Source of the DNA: Bacillus sp. PAMC26568
GTDB taxonomy: Bacteria; Bacillota; Bacilli; Bacillales; Bacillaceae
Direction of reading: 5' to 3'
Assembly (NCBI RefSeq): GCF_014235785.1
Contig: NZ_CP060137.1
Coordinates: forward strand, 3,410,001 to 3,474,000
Length of the DNA stretch: 64,000 nucleotides
The position numbers and the translations under genes are program-made. The stretch's first letter is position 1, and each line of letters begins with the position of its first letter. This document shows, piece after piece, positions 1 to 9,235 of the stretch. A model generated the notes under the pieces. That model made no database searches. It was not told the DNA's origin and saw only the letters and a list, made by a program, of their open reading frames with translations.

Positions 1-455
1 CCTGGCTTGCACTCTTTCAAATGCTCGCCAACTTCATAGTAAAGCCAATAACAAGGCAGTAATGCAGCAATGACTTCACCAATATTTCCAGTTGCGACAG
101 AGCGGTACATGTGTGATGTATAGGCATAGGCAGTTGGAGCAGGCTTAAACATCTTGCGTTCCTCATCCGTGATGCCGAGCATAACCGAAAATTGCTGATG
201 AAGTGAAAGTTCCGCTTCATATGTCCCTTGCGAATGAACGGCCATCCGGTATGTCGTGTGCAAATCAGGAGCCATTGCCCCTGCGAAAGACTGCACTTTT
301 GCAAAGTGTGTTAAATAATATGAATCCTGCATTACATAATATTTAAATTTATCCTTTGAAAGACTGCCTTCGCCAATACCTTTTACGAAAGGGTGCTCAA
401 AGCTTCCCTCCCACCATTTGTTTGCATATTCTCGGCATTCTTTTGAAAATGACAT
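1..455 (-). CDS. tenA: Aminopyrimidine aminohydrolase TenA (3' end cut by window)
   Basis: TenA hydrolyses amino-methyl pyrimidines in the cytoplasm for thiamin salvage. About 151 codons are present and the C-terminal third lies outside the window. The start is ATG at 455-453 behind GGGAGG at a spacing of about 8 bases. Residues aligning with the B. subtilis active site as I recall it are visible: Asp44 and Tyr47 in the VMQDSYY segment and the catalytic Cys135 in ALLPCYW. The gene lies directly downstream of a TPP riboswitch, as in the B. subtilis tenA-tenI-thiO operon, so it is probably the first gene of a thiamin operon that continues off the left edge. Identification is secure; the operon continuation is inference. 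Confidence 0.95.
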   Translation of the reverse strand, partial: MSFSKECREYANKWWEGSFEHPFVKGIGEGSLSKDKFKYYVMQDSYYLTHFAKVQSFAGAMAPDLHTTYRMAVHSQGTYEAELSLHQQFSVMLGITDEERKMFKPAPTAYAYTSHMYRSVATGNIGEVIAALLPCYWLYYEVGEHLKECKP

Positions 456-483
456 GTTTGTTTCCTCCCTTTTAGTAAAATCA

Positions 484-524
484 AAACGCAAAAAACCACT
501 TTTCGCATAGAAAAGTGGTGTATG
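484..524 (-). terminator. Riboswitch-controlled terminator before tenA
   Basis: On the minus strand a 10-bp hairpin (ACCACTTTTC with GAAAAGTGGT, 495-519) is followed by TTTTTGCGTTTT. Its left arm extends into TACACCACTT, which can instead pair with AAGTGGTGTA at the 3' end of the aptamer. This gives mutually exclusive antiterminator and terminator folds, the usual Firmicute TPP switch. Confidence 0.9.
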
Positions 525-540
525 AATAGACCTGTACACC

Positions 541-630
541 ACTTCCCTACGCTGGTTTTAGCCAGATCAGGTTCTGAGGGTCTTGAAGGCAAACTTCAAT
601 CTCAGCCCTTCTATAAGGGCTCCCCTAGCG
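541..630 (-). promoter_or_regulatory. TPP riboswitch aptamer (THI box)
   Basis: Read on the minus strand, the conserved THI-box blocks are present in order: CTGAGA, ACCTGATCTGG, and CCAGCGTAGGGAA. They lie about 100 bases upstream of tenA. Binding of thiamin pyrophosphate would repress the downstream genes. Confidence 0.96.
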
Positions 631-703
631 GTTATTAATATGAATTTTTTAAATTTTACACTTTTATCATAACATGCTGTGAAAATCTTTCAAGCCGCAA
701 TTT

Positions 704-2557
704 TCAGCTTTTATGAAACTCCAGCTCTTGCCTAAGTTCATCGACATATTCTTCTGATCCAGTCAATATCAGCAAGTCTCCCCTTTTCAGCTCTGTATCT
801 CCATGAGGAACGATCGACTCATTTTCTCTGAAAATACGCACAAAGATGACATCTCCTGTGAAAGGAAAGCTGCGGAGCATCATGCCGTCGTAGCGCCTAT
901 TGTTCATTTTTATCTGATAAAGCGCTGAATCGTTGTTCGTCAGTATTTTCATAATGCCTGGTGCTTCTATTAGTGCTCTGAGCATGGTTTTTGTAGAGAG
1001 CAGGACTGAAAATACATCGATATTCTTCGCCCTTAGCTGCTCATCTAACAGCGGCGAAGAGATTGCCGCAATGACACGGTCAACTTCCAGCTCTTGTGCA
1101 AATAATGCGATTTCGGCATTTGTATCCTCGTCTCCAGTAGCAACAATCAGGATGTCTGCCTCAAATACACCCTTAGACTGAAGCGTATCAAGTGAATAAT
1201 CATCAAGTTCCTGTATTTGAAACAGAGATTCGGCAATCTGCTGCTCATTTTTATCAACATGCGTATGATACACGGTTGTATCATACAGCCTAGTATTTAA
1301 TTCACGAGTGACAGGCAGCGTCATCTGATTGGCACCGATAAATGCCACTTTTAGCTTCTTCTGCGAAGATAGCTGCTCAGGAAATAATTTCTTAAACCCA
1401 ATAGGTGTGAAAATACTGGTTAAGACAGCAGTCAAAATGAGAGCGCCAGACATCTGGGCGTCAATCACATTGACTCTTTCTCCAATGGTTGCTGCAGCAA
1501 TGACAAGCGAGAGTGTTGAGGTTAAAAGAAAACCTGCAGCGAGAGTCGTTTTTGTGTCATACCATCTTTTCAGCAAGTAAATCGGCACTATTTTTGAAAT
1601 AAGCAGAGCAATAAACAACAATGGAATCAGCATTAAGATTTTCGGATCTTTAAACAGCGACCATACATCGAGATCAACTCCTACCATAACGAAGAAGATC
1701 GGAATCAAGAAGCCGTAGCCAAACGAATCCATTTTTTGAACCATTTCCTTGTTGGGAGATAACAAAGATACGAGAACTCCCGCTAAAAATGCGCCTAATA
1801 TATTTTCAGCGCCAATCGTTTCTGAGAGCGCCACTAAGACGATGATTAATGTAAATATAGCCCTTGTCCCAATTTGGATCGTCCCTTTGGACATCGTCTC
1901 AATAAACGATCTGCTTTGGAATGTTTTTCCTAGGAAATATAAGCATACACCAGCGCCGAATAATAGAAGCAACAGCCACGTATTTGTATTTTCTCCTCCA
2001 TAAATTGAAGCAAACACAGCAAGCAGAATCATCGTCACCAAATCCGCAATAACTGCGACAAGTAAGATGATTTGCCCAATATTCGATTTCATAATGCCTG
2101 CATCTTTTAGAGTAGGAACGACAACTCCGAGCGAGATGGTGGAAATAATCAAGGTCATTAAAAGCACATTCTCGATAAAACCTAACTGCACAAACAAATA
2201 GGAAAGAAGCAAAGATAAAATGAAAATCCCTATAAAGATCAGAAAAGAAACAACAAAAGTATTTGGAGCTTCTTTTCCGCTTGGGAGAATTTCTTTTTTC
2301 TTTCCCCCAATAAAAGCCGTGAAATCAATTTCAAGACCGCTTAAAAACATGAGAAAGATAAAGCCTAACAGGGAAAGCGTTTCAAGCCACATATCTTCCT
2401 GAACAAGGTTGAACCCGCTTTTCCCAATAATAATTCCCATTATGATTTCTGCCACTACGACTGGCATCACTTTTATTTTCAGGCGATGAAGCAAGATCGG
2501 AGTGATAAATGCTGCTAATAAAACAATGACAAGTGATGAAAAGGAAGCTCCATGCAC
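704..2557 (-). CDS. yjbQ: CPA2-family cation/proton antiporter with RCK domains (YjbQ-like)
   Basis: This 617-residue membrane protein exchanges K+ or Na+ for protons. Residues 1 to about 385 are hydrophobic, with roughly a dozen helices typical of the Na_H_Exchanger fold. Residues from about 403 (KVAFIGANQ) form a TrkA_N/RCK-like domain with the DILIVATGDEDTN segment, and about 543-617 form a TrkA_C domain ending GDLLILTGSEE. The Rossmann glycine motif is degenerate (GANQMT in place of GxGxxG), so nucleotide specificity is uncertain. Length and position next to tenA match B. subtilis YjbQ. Transported ion and physiological role cannot be read from the sequence. Confidence 0.88.
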   Translation of the reverse strand: MHGASFSSLVIVLLAAFITPILLHRLKIKVMPVVVAEIIMGIIIGKSGFNLVQEDMWLETLSLLGFIFLMFLSGLEIDFTAFIGGKKKEILPSGKEAPNTFVVSFLIFIGIFILSLLLSYLFVQLGFIENVLLMTLIISTISLGVVVPTLKDAGIMKSNIGQIILLVAVIADLVTMILLAVFASIYGGENTNTWLLLLLFGAGVCLYFLGKTFQSRSFIETMSKGTIQIGTRAIFTLIIVLVALSETIGAENILGAFLAGVLVSLLSPNKEMVQKMDSFGYGFLIPIFFVMVGVDLDVWSLFKDPKILMLIPLLFIALLISKIVPIYLLKRWYDTKTTLAAGFLLTSTLSLVIAAATIGERVNVIDAQMSGALILTAVLTSIFTPIGFKKLFPEQLSSQKKLKVAFIGANQMTLPVTRELNTRLYDTTVYHTHVDKNEQQIAESLFQIQELDDYSLDTLQSKGVFEADILIVATGDEDTNAEIALFAQELEVDRVIAAISSPLLDEQLRAKNIDVFSVLLSTKTMLRALIEAPGIMKILTNNDSALYQIKMNNRRYDGMMLRSFPFTGDVIFVRIFRENESIVPHGDTELKRGDLLILTGSEEYVDELRQELEFHKS

Positions 2558-2579
2558 AATAGTTCCTCCATTTCTGATT

Positions 2580-3947
2580 CTAGATTAAATATTGCATGAA
2601 TAAAGTGGCCATTCCAAAGTAAATAAGAATCGAAATAATGTCGTTAATTGTGGTGATAAATGGACCTGAAGCAACCGCAGGATCTACCTTCAGACGATGC
2701 ATCACAAGCGGAACAAAAGCACCTGCTATCGTTGCAACGGTAAGCGTTGCAAGAACGGAAATACCCACTAGAAGCCCCAAAAACAAATCATGCTGCCAAA
2801 AATAGACAATACCGGTTACTAACACACCGCAGACCGCTCCATTTATAAGGCCTGTGCCCGCTTCTCTTACGATAATTTTCCAGTTTCCGCCTTCTTCCAG
2901 ATCCCCCATTGCAATCCTTCTAACAGCAACAGCCAAAGCCTGTGTCCCTGTATTCCCGGCCATTCCGGCAATCAGCGGAATAAATACTGCAAGAATCGCC
3001 ACTTTATCAAGCGTCTCTTCAAAACGACCTATTAAACTCGCGGTCATCATTCCAAGAAAGAGAAGAATGACTAACCAGGGCAATCTCTTTTTAGCTGCTG
3101 ACAACGGTCCCCTGTCGATAGAATCTACATCTGATACCGCTGCAAGCTTTGAATAATCATCAGATGCTTCCTCATCGATAACATCTACAATATCATCAAC
3201 TGTAATAATACCAAGCAAGTGATTTTGAAAATCAACGACAGGCAGGGCAAGGAAATTGTAATCTCTCATTTTCCTTGCAACCTCTTCCTGATCTTCACTA
3301 ACGGAAACGGAAAAGACTCTTTCGCTCATGATTTCGCCAATCATCAGATCATCATCACTCACAATCAAATCGCGAAGCGAAATGACGCCAACCAGCTGCT
3401 TTTCTTCATCAATCACATAAAGATAATAAATCGTTTCAGCATCAGGTGCCTCATGTTTTAAAATATGCATGGCGGACTTCACAGTTTGATTGGCAATGAT
3501 CGCAATGAACTCTGTCGTCATAATGCTTCCTGCCGTGAATTCCTCATAGTGGAGAAGCTCACGGATTTCCTGCGCTGCTTCATCGTTCATGATCGTTAAG
3601 TAGCTTGCCACCTGATCTTTATCTAATTCATTCAGAACGTCTACTGCATCGTCCGCATACATTTGCTCAAGCATTTGTGATGCAAAGCGAGGATCCATTT
3701 CTGATAAAAATGTTTCGTAATTGTCTTCATCGTCTTCAATATTTTCAAAAAGAGCCGCCATCTCTTCAGGAGACAAATAATGATAAAGTTTCGTTCGATC
3801 CTCTTGTTCTAATTTCACAAAGATTTTAGCCTGATCATACGGATGCTGCTCCAAAAACATGGAGCGAAACTCGTCGAAATCTTCTCTCTCTAAAGCATTT
3901 AACAGCTTTTCTGTTTCAATTTCTATTTTTTCTCTTTCATCTATCAT
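2580..3947 (-). CDS. mgtE: Magnesium transporter MgtE
   Basis: A Mg2+ channel/transporter of 455 residues. Residues 1 to about 125 form the acidic superhelical MgtE_N domain, about 135-255 a tandem CBS pair that senses cytosolic Mg2+, and about 280-455 five membrane helices. The pore motif GNTGTQ and the C-terminal FITTIND segment are intact. The longer frame starts at 3968, but I chose ATG 3947 because GGAGGA sits 6 bases before it. It ends 22 bases upstream of the antiporter start and probably shares its transcript. I looked for an M-box Mg2+ riboswitch in the 256-base upstream gap and did not recognise one. B. subtilis carries its mgtE elsewhere, so this is a local difference. Confidence 0.95.
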   Translation of the reverse strand: MIDEREKIEIETEKLLNALEREDFDEFRSMFLEQHPYDQAKIFVKLEQEDRTKLYHYLSPEEMAALFENIEDDEDNYETFLSEMDPRFASQMLEQMYADDAVDVLNELDKDQVASYLTIMNDEAAQEIRELLHYEEFTAGSIMTTEFIAIIANQTVKSAMHILKHEAPDAETIYYLYVIDEEKQLVGVISLRDLIVSDDDLMIGEIMSERVFSVSVSEDQEEVARKMRDYNFLALPVVDFQNHLLGIITVDDIVDVIDEEASDDYSKLAAVSDVDSIDRGPLSAAKKRLPWLVILLFLGMMTASLIGRFEETLDKVAILAVFIPLIAGMAGNTGTQALAVAVRRIAMGDLEEGGNWKIIVREAGTGLINGAVCGVLVTGIVYFWQHDLFLGLLVGISVLATLTVATIAGAFVPLVMHRLKVDPAVASGPFITTINDIISILIYFGMATLFMQYLI

Positions 3948-4203
3948 TGAGTCTCCTCCTTCCCCCAAGAAAGTTACTGTAATTTCTTCCAGTCATCAAA
4001 ATGTCATCAAATTGTGATACATTTTATATAAGATGCGAAAAACATGCATTAGAATAGCATTTGTTCACAATTTCCTTGTGATAAGGTAGCATGTTTTGCG
4101 TTGATTTACAAATGAATCCTTTGCAAATTCATCAAATTTCGCTAAGATTGATAAAGATGAATTTTGTTTACACATTTAGTTTTCTAATAGAAAGGGATAC
4201 ACA

Positions 4204-5379
4204 ATGAATACAGATAAATCCCCACATCAGCAGTTAGACTACACACTTATCTTTATCATGTTTTTAATGGCGCTGACCAGTGCCATTGCGATAAGCAGCG
4301 CCCAACCTACTCTACCCGAAAAATTGCAGAATATAAACTTTGCCTTCCTCCAGCTAAGGTGGTACATCATTGGTATAATTGCGGTTATTGGAACAATGGT
4401 CATTGATTTTGACCGTTTTAAGCAGCTCTCATGGTATTTATATGGATTTGGAATGGTTTTGTTATTGGGACTTGAGGTCATTCCGCCGCCAATTGTTGAA
4501 CCCATTAAGGGTGCGACAAGCTGGTATAGTCTGCCTGGAATCGGAAATTTCCAGCCATCAGAACTTATGAAAATATTTATGATAATCGTGCTAAGCAAAA
4601 TCATAACCGATCATCGTGAAAAGTATGTAAATAACACAGTTCGAGACGATCTTTTCCTGCTAGGTAAAGTATTTGCAGCCTCGGCGCCTCCCATACTCCT
4701 CCTGCTGAGACAGCCTGATACAGGAATGACAATGGTGTTTTGTGCCATTATCGGATCCCTTATCATTGTATCAGGAGTGAAATGGAAAATTATAGCGAGT
4801 TTCGTTCTAAGCGGACTGCTGGCTGCGTCGGTAATCGTATTTACCTTTTTCGCATTTCCAGATTTCTTCAGCAAATACATTATGGATTCTTCCTCATATA
4901 AGCTAGATCGTTTTTACGGTTGGCTGAATCCATATGAGTATTCAAGTGAACAAGGGTTCCAGCTGATTAAATCACTCTTGGCAATCGGATCAGGCGAGCT
5001 TTATGGAAAAGGATATCAGCAGCTTGAGGTCTATTTGCCTGAGGGACATACCGACTTTATCTTCGCCATCATTTCTGAACAATTTGGTTTTATAGGCGGA
5101 AGTGTTGTTATTTCATTGTTCTTCCTGCTTATTTACCGAATGATTCACATTGCCCTTGAAAGCAATGATCCATTTGGAAGCTTCCTTTGTGCAGGAGTCA
5201 TTGGCATGATTACTTTTCAGGTATTTCAAAATGTAGGCATGACTGTCGGATTACTGCCGATTACCGGCCTTCCTCTTCCTTTCATCAGTTATGGAGGTAG
5301 TTCACTTGCAACCTATATGATTGCGATCGGAATTGTCCTTAATGTCAGGTCTAGAACAAGAAAATATATGTTTGATTAA
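4204..5379 (+). CDS. SEDS-family peptidoglycan glycosyltransferase (RodA/FtsW/SpoVE-like)
   Basis: A 391-residue polytopic membrane protein that polymerises lipid II. About ten hydrophobic segments are visible. Hallmarks of the family are present: SWYSLPG followed by FQPSE (Trp107), RQPDTG at 169-174, the extracellular loop LPEGHTDFIFA carrying the catalytic Asp284, and the C-terminal PLPFISYGGSS. These correspond to the essential Trp and Asp of B. subtilis RodA. Length fits RodA better than FtsW. It is preceded by AAAGGG 8 bases before the ATG. B. subtilis has no SEDS gene at this place, so this may be an extra paralogue; whether it is the housekeeping RodA cannot be decided without the rest of the genome. 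Confidence 0.9.
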   Translation: MNTDKSPHQQLDYTLIFIMFLMALTSAIAISSAQPTLPEKLQNINFAFLQLRWYIIGIIAVIGTMVIDFDRFKQLSWYLYGFGMVLLLGLEVIPPPIVEPIKGATSWYSLPGIGNFQPSELMKIFMIIVLSKIITDHREKYVNNTVRDDLFLLGKVFAASAPPILLLLRQPDTGMTMVFCAIIGSLIIVSGVKWKIIASFVLSGLLAASVIVFTFFAFPDFFSKYIMDSSSYKLDRFYGWLNPYEYSSEQGFQLIKSLLAIGSGELYGKGYQQLEVYLPEGHTDFIFAIISEQFGFIGGSVVISLFFLLIYRMIHIALESNDPFGSFLCAGVIGMITFQVFQNVGMTVGLLPITGLPLPFISYGGSSLATYMIAIGIVLNVRSRTRKYMFD

Positions 5380-5387
5380 GAACAAAA

Positions 5388-5540
5388 GGGCAGGCGCCTT
5401 GGTCAGCTCGCGAAGAAAATAGGAATTGGCCTGGGTTAAATGACGCACCTGAGAATCAAGTGTCATTTAACCGGAGAAGGCGCTTTTTGCCTTCTCCTGA
5501 GCAATTGTCTTTTTCACAGTGAGCTAGGCGCCGGAGCTTG
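5388..5540. repeat. Modular palindromic repeat, copy A (with extra hairpin arm)
   Basis: It begins GGCGCCTTGGTCAGCTCGCG and ends GTGAGCTAGGCGCCGGAGCT, the same ends as copies near 9.7 and 10.8 kb. The centre holds AGAAGGCGCTTTTTGCCTTCT. Unlike the other copies it carries an additional inverted repeat, GGTTAAATGAC and GTCATTTAACC, between the left end and the central hairpin. Confidence 0.85.
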
Positions 5541-5705
5541 CCGTAGATAACTTTATTTCATAATCTTCATCCTATTACCTTTTATATTTTCCTAAACGAT
5601 AAGAAAAGCGCAAACACTAGTTCAGGCATGACAGATTTGTTCTGGGTAATGGAGCTCCAGACACCAATACACAAGGTTTTATACTCGCTTATCTAAATTA
5701 GAAAG

Positions 5706-5736
5706 ACCGTTCCTTTAAAAGTGAACGGTTTTTTTC
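5706..5736 (+). terminator. Intrinsic terminator downstream of the SEDS gene
   Basis: ACCGTTC and GAACGGT form a 7-bp stem (5706-5729) followed by a run of T. It lies about 330 bases past the SEDS gene, after the repeats, so the gene's transcript would include the palindromes. Confidence 0.75.
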
Positions 5737-5944
5737 GTGCATTTTTTGAGCACTCTCCCAATTTAAAAACCGGAAAACTATGAAAGAGCTGCTTTACTAA
5801 ATAAGCGCTATTCGATCCTACATATAAACAAGGAAAATTGAACTTTTTGATTCTGAGGATATTTCTGCTATCATCTTATAAAAGGCTGTGATCGCATTGT
5901 TGTTTTTCGTATTAGAACTCATACACTTTTGTTATCAGGGTTTC

Positions 5945-5963
5945 GTGCTCTTTTCTAATAAAA
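5945..5963. repeat. Inverted copy of the dispersed 19-bp repeat upstream of prpE
   Basis: The reverse complement, TTTTATTAGAAAAGAGCAC, is identical over 19 bases to 31324-31342. Confidence 0.7.
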
Positions 5964-6059
5964 GCACCCTTGCATATCGATTAGAGGATCTAATTACAAT
6001 TGCAGAAACAACAAAGTATTAGAAAATAGCCATATAAAAAGAGATAAATGAGGACGAGT

Positions 6060-6800
6060 ATGATGAAAATTGATGTTATAGGAGATATCCACGGCTGTTT
6101 TCAGGAATTTTATGACTTAACTCAGAAGCTCGATTATGAATGGCATAACGGATATCCGATTCATCGCAGCAATCGGAAGCTTGCTTTTGTTGGAGACTTG
6201 GCTGACCGCGGGCCACAATCTATTAAAGTCATTGAAGCAGTTATTAAAACCATCGAAAATAAAGCTGGTTACTATGTCCCGGGCAATCACTGCAACAAAC
6301 TTTATCGTTACATGCTTGGAAACAAGGTGCAGGTGGCACACGGATTAGAAACGACAGCTGCTGAACTTGAATCATTAGACGAAGATCAGCGCCGCCGCCT
6401 CTATGAACGCTTCATGGAGCTTTACGATCAATCTCCCCTTTACCATGTTCTCGATCAGGGCCGCCTTGTGATTGCACATGCTGGAATCCGTGAAGATTAC
6501 ATAGGAAAAACCCATAAAAAGGTGAAAGAATTTGTGTTGTATGGAGATATAACAGGCCAGACAAATCCTGATGGAACACCGGTAAGGCGCGATTGGGCCA
6601 AATTTTATAACGGAAAAGCATTCATTGTGTACGGACATACTCCTGTGCGTGAAGCCCGCTTTGTCGGCAATACAGTTAATATTGATACAGGAGCCGTTTT
6701 CGGAGGTCATTTAACAGCACTCAGATATCCTGAAAAAGAGATTGTATCTGTTAAATCTTCGATGCCTCTTGATGAATCAAGGTTTCGTGAAATTGAATAA
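6060..6800 (+). CDS. prpE: Bis(5'-nucleosyl)-tetraphosphatase PrpE
   Basis: A calcineurin-type metallophosphatase of 246 residues; the B. subtilis enzyme hydrolyses Ap4A asymmetrically and is a phosphatase affecting spore germination. All five metal motifs are present in order: GDIHG, GDLADRG, GNHCNK, HAGIR and GHTP. A longer frame begins at 6048, but the GAGG at 6050-6053 would lie inside it; ATG 6060 (or the adjacent ATG 6063) has correct spacing. The gene faces yjbO and shares a bidirectional terminator with it. Neighbours match B. subtilis prpE between yjbO and yjbQ. Confidence 0.95.
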   Translation: MMKIDVIGDIHGCFQEFYDLTQKLDYEWHNGYPIHRSNRKLAFVGDLADRGPQSIKVIEAVIKTIENKAGYYVPGNHCNKLYRYMLGNKVQVAHGLETTAAELESLDEDQRRRLYERFMELYDQSPLYHVLDQGRLVIAHAGIREDYIGKTHKKVKEFVLYGDITGQTNPDGTPVRRDWAKFYNGKAFIVYGHTPVREARFVGNTVNIDTGAVFGGHLTALRYPEKEIVSVKSSMPLDESRFREIE

Positions 6801-6832
6801 AACTCATGCGTGACAGCATGAGTTTTACTCTT
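6799..6832. terminator. Bidirectional terminator between prpE and yjbO
   Basis: An 11-bp perfect stem, AAAACTCATGC with GCATGAGTTTT (6799-6826), with T-rich flanks in both directions. It lies between the convergent prpE and yjbO and overlaps the last bases of both. Confidence 0.92.
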
Positions 6833-7715
6833 CTACGATTGATTTCATATCTGGCGGCAGTGCAATGGCAAAATGCATTTCTTTTTCGAGAAACGGATGC
6901 ACGAAAGACAGCTCAGAACTGTGCAAGGCTTGTCTGCTTAACAGCTTGTGACTGCCTCCATAGAGACTGTCTCCGCAAAGAGGATGGCCGATATAAGCCA
7001 TGTGCACACGAATTTGATGGGTTCTGCCTGTTTCAAGCTTTAAAGAAACAAGAGTATTATCTTTAAAAGATTTAACCACATGAAAATGAGTGACTGCCAT
7101 CTGTCCATCTTCCCTGACAGTGCGTTCAATAATGCTGTCATCTTTCCTGCCTATTGGTGCATTTATGACTCCCTGCGGCTCATTTACAGCTCCTTCAACT
7201 AATGCATAGTAAGTGCGGTGAATTCCACTCTGTTTTTGCAGTGCTGAAAATAAAGAATGAGCAAAACGGTGCTTAGCAACAAGCATCAATCCTGATGTAT
7301 CTTTGTCCAAACGATTGACAATGTGTATTGTTGCAGCAATCCCTTTTTCTAAATAATACTCAAGCAGCCCATTTGCCAGTGTCCCTTCAGGATGCTCGCG
7401 TGACGGAATAACTGGAATAAAAGGCGGTTTATTGATGACGAGACACCAGTCATCCTCATATACGATTTCTAAATCGATTTTTTGCGGAAGCATTCCTTCA
7501 CTTGGCTTTTCTGCAGGAAAGATAACCACAACTGCGTCTCCAGTTTTTAATGTGCACCTGACCGTTGCATGTTCATCATTTACTAAAATACGCCCGCCGC
7601 CAAATTTAATATCTGTTAATGCCCGTTTTGAAATTTTCTTTTCTTTAAGAAAATCACGTAAAAGCATCCCATCTTCTGTTTCTAGAATTGCCCATTTCAG
7701 CTGAAATGCATTCAA
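6825..7715 (-). CDS. yjbO: RluA/RluD-family rRNA pseudouridine synthase YjbO
   Basis: A 296-residue enzyme converting uridine to pseudouridine in RNA, probably 23S rRNA. Residues 1 to about 65 form an S4-like RNA-binding domain (SKRALTDIKFGGGRILVN). The catalytic domain carries VNRLDKDTSG, with the catalytic Asp, and the GRTHQIRVH motif. An open frame runs upstream to 7826 inside nadF, but AAAGGAAG immediately precedes adjacent GTG (7718) and TTG (7715) codons, and from TTG the protein starts NAFQLKW like B. subtilis YjbO. I therefore use TTG 7715. It follows nadF by about 28 bases in the same transcript. Confidence 0.92.
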   Translation of the reverse strand: MNAFQLKWAILETEDGMLLRDFLKEKKISKRALTDIKFGGGRILVNDEHATVRCTLKTGDAVVVIFPAEKPSEGMLPQKIDLEIVYEDDWCLVINKPPFIPVIPSREHPEGTLANGLLEYYLEKGIAATIHIVNRLDKDTSGLMLVAKHRFAHSLFSALQKQSGIHRTYYALVEGAVNEPQGVINAPIGRKDDSIIERTVREDGQMAVTHFHVVKSFKDNTLVSLKLETGRTHQIRVHMAYIGHPLCGDSLYGGSHKLLSRQALHSSELSFVHPFLEKEMHFAIALPPDMKSIVEE

Positions 7716-7743
7716 CACAATCTTCCTTTCAGTGTTCCCGTAC

Positions 7744-8538
7744 CTACTCGGCAATAAAAGAGTCACGAACCCTCTTCCAAAAAGGAAATGGGCGGAATCT
7801 TGCAAATCTGATTTTTTCATTGGCAACCCTGCATTGAATCGATTTTACATCTTTATGCAGTAACGTTAAGTGATCGATTGTGATCTGAAAATCAACATCA
7901 TTCACAGGTTTTAACAAACACGTATGATGGTCTGGCAAAACAAGCGGTGAACCGACTGTACGAAATACCCGGTTATTGATGGAGGCCATTTCTGCAACCT
8001 GTATAGCTGGAATGGAGGGATGCAGAATCGCACCGCCCAAAGCCTTGTTATAAGCTGTACTGCCTGATGGTGTAGACATGCAGAGGCCATCACCTCGGAA
8101 CGTTTCAAAAATTTGGCCTTTGATTTCAACATCCATTACAAGAGAACCTTCAATCGCTTTAACCGTACATTCATTCAAGGCAAGATAACGCGCTTCCCTT
8201 CCTCCATGATTATGTCTGATGATCACTTCAAGCAAAGGATATTCAACAACTTGATAGGGTGTTTTTGCAATGGCAATCACTAACTTCTCGATTTCATCAG
8301 GCACCCAGTCTGCATAAAATCCAAGATGCCCTGTATGCACTCCTACAAACGCTGTTTTATCAAGTCTGCTGCGATAGCGATGGAATGCATATAACAGCGT
8401 TCCATCTCCTCCGACAGAAATTACGATATCCGGCTTATCCTCATCATACTCCAGCTGAAAGTCCATCAAATATGCCTTCATCTTGTGCATTAACGTATTT
8501 GAAACTGTATCTCCTTTAGATGTAACCGCAAATTTCAT
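7744..8538 (-). CDS. nadF: NAD kinase
   Basis: Cytoplasmic ATP-NAD kinase of 264 residues that makes NADP+. The GGDGT phosphate-binding motif lies at about residues 43-47, followed by the glycine-rich [15 protein letters not shown] segment and ALNE, the conserved NE/D motif. The start has AGAGGGG about 9 bases upstream. It lies 21 bases downstream of sasB and upstream of yjbO, the same cluster as B. subtilis yjbM-nadF-yjbO. Confidence 0.97.
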   Translation of the reverse strand: MKFAVTSKGDTVSNTLMHKMKAYLMDFQLEYDEDKPDIVISVGGDGTLLYAFHRYRSRLDKTAFVGVHTGHLGFYADWVPDEIEKLVIAIAKTPYQVVEYPLLEVIIRHNHGGREARYLALNECTVKAIEGSLVMDVEIKGQIFETFRGDGLCMSTPSGSTAYNKALGGAILHPSIPAIQVAEMASINNRVFRTVGSPLVLPDHHTCLLKPVNDVDFQITIDHLTLLHKDVKSIQCRVANEKIRFARFRPFPFWKRVRDSFIAE

Positions 8539-8559
8539 AACAGCATGCCCCTCTATTCA

Positions 8560-9195
8560 TCATTTATCTTGTGCTTCTGTTTTCCTTGAAAAAATGACTT
8601 GTGCATCCCTGATTTCTCCGCGTATCTGTGACATTTCTTCATCTAAAAGAAAAGCCGCTTCTGCTGCTCTCTTCAGCCTGATTTTAATGTCTTCCGGGAA
8701 ATTGCCGCTGTATTTATAATTAAGCGAGTGTTCAACTGTTGCCCAAAAGTTCATGGCCAAAGTTCGAATTTGGATCTCTACGAGAATGATTTTTTCACCA
8801 GATACCGTTTGCACCGGATATTTTGCAACAACATGATATGATCTGTATCCGCTCGCTTTTTTTTGCGTAATGTAATCGCGTTCTTCCAGTATTTCGAAAT
8901 CATTGCGCTGTCTCAGCATTTCTACCACAAGCATAATATCATCAACAAATTGACACATCATACGAATTCCTGCGATGTCTTGCATTTCTGTTTCCAATGC
9001 ATCGAGCGCAATATTTTTTCGTCTTGCTTTATCAAGAATACTTGCAATTGGTTTTACTCTTCCAGTTACAAATTCAATTGGAGAATGTGTATTTTCTAAT
9101 TCGTATTGTGCCCTTGTCCCTCTGAGCTTCACTTTCAGCTCATCAACTGCCTGCCGATAAGGGGCCAAAAACACTTCCCACTTCCTGCCGATCAT
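8560..9195 (-). CDS. sasB: Small alarmone synthetase SasB (RelQ/YjbM)
   Basis: A 211-residue (p)ppGpp synthetase without hydrolase or regulatory domains, the size of B. subtilis YjbM. Visible motifs are GRVKPIASILDK (ATP and GTP contacts), DIAGIRMMC, and GYRSYHVVAKYP. The family forms tetramers that are activated allosterically by pppGpp and produces alarmone independently of Rel. Linkage with NAD kinase and yjbO is conserved in Bacillus. It ends close to nadF, so a common mRNA is likely. Confidence 0.96.
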   Translation of the reverse strand: MIGRKWEVFLAPYRQAVDELKVKLRGTRAQYELENTHSPIEFVTGRVKPIASILDKARRKNIALDALETEMQDIAGIRMMCQFVDDIMLVVEMLRQRNDFEILEERDYITQKKASGYRSYHVVAKYPVQTVSGEKIILVEIQIRTLAMNFWATVEHSLNYKYSGNFPEDIKIRLKRAAEAAFLLDEEMSQIRGEIRDAQVIFSRKTEAQDK

Positions 9196-9235
9196 AGCCT
9201 TACACCCCGTCCGTAAACAAACTTATGATTATGTA

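Larger units (their letters stand above)
5380..6059. other. Intergenic region: palindromic repeats, one terminator, dispersed repeat copy
   Basis: This 680-base gap holds a palindromic repeat (5388-5540), a degenerate relative (about 5600-5667), a terminator (5706-5736) and an inverted copy of a short dispersed repeat (5945-5963). I see no convincing gene. A 44-codon GTG frame at 5887 lacks a well-placed ribosome-binding site. Confidence 0.7.

Noticed and set aside
933..2402. Plus-strand frames opposite the antiporter gene
   Set aside because: They are shadows of a well-supported minus-strand gene and have no start signals.
3948..4203. Possible M-box magnesium riboswitch before mgtE
   Set aside because: No conserved M-box blocks were recognised in the upstream gap.
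5887..6021. A 44-codon frame starting GTG upstream of prpE
   Set aside because: No ribosome-binding site at a useful distance, it overlaps a dispersed repeat copy, and the peptide shows no recognisable pattern.
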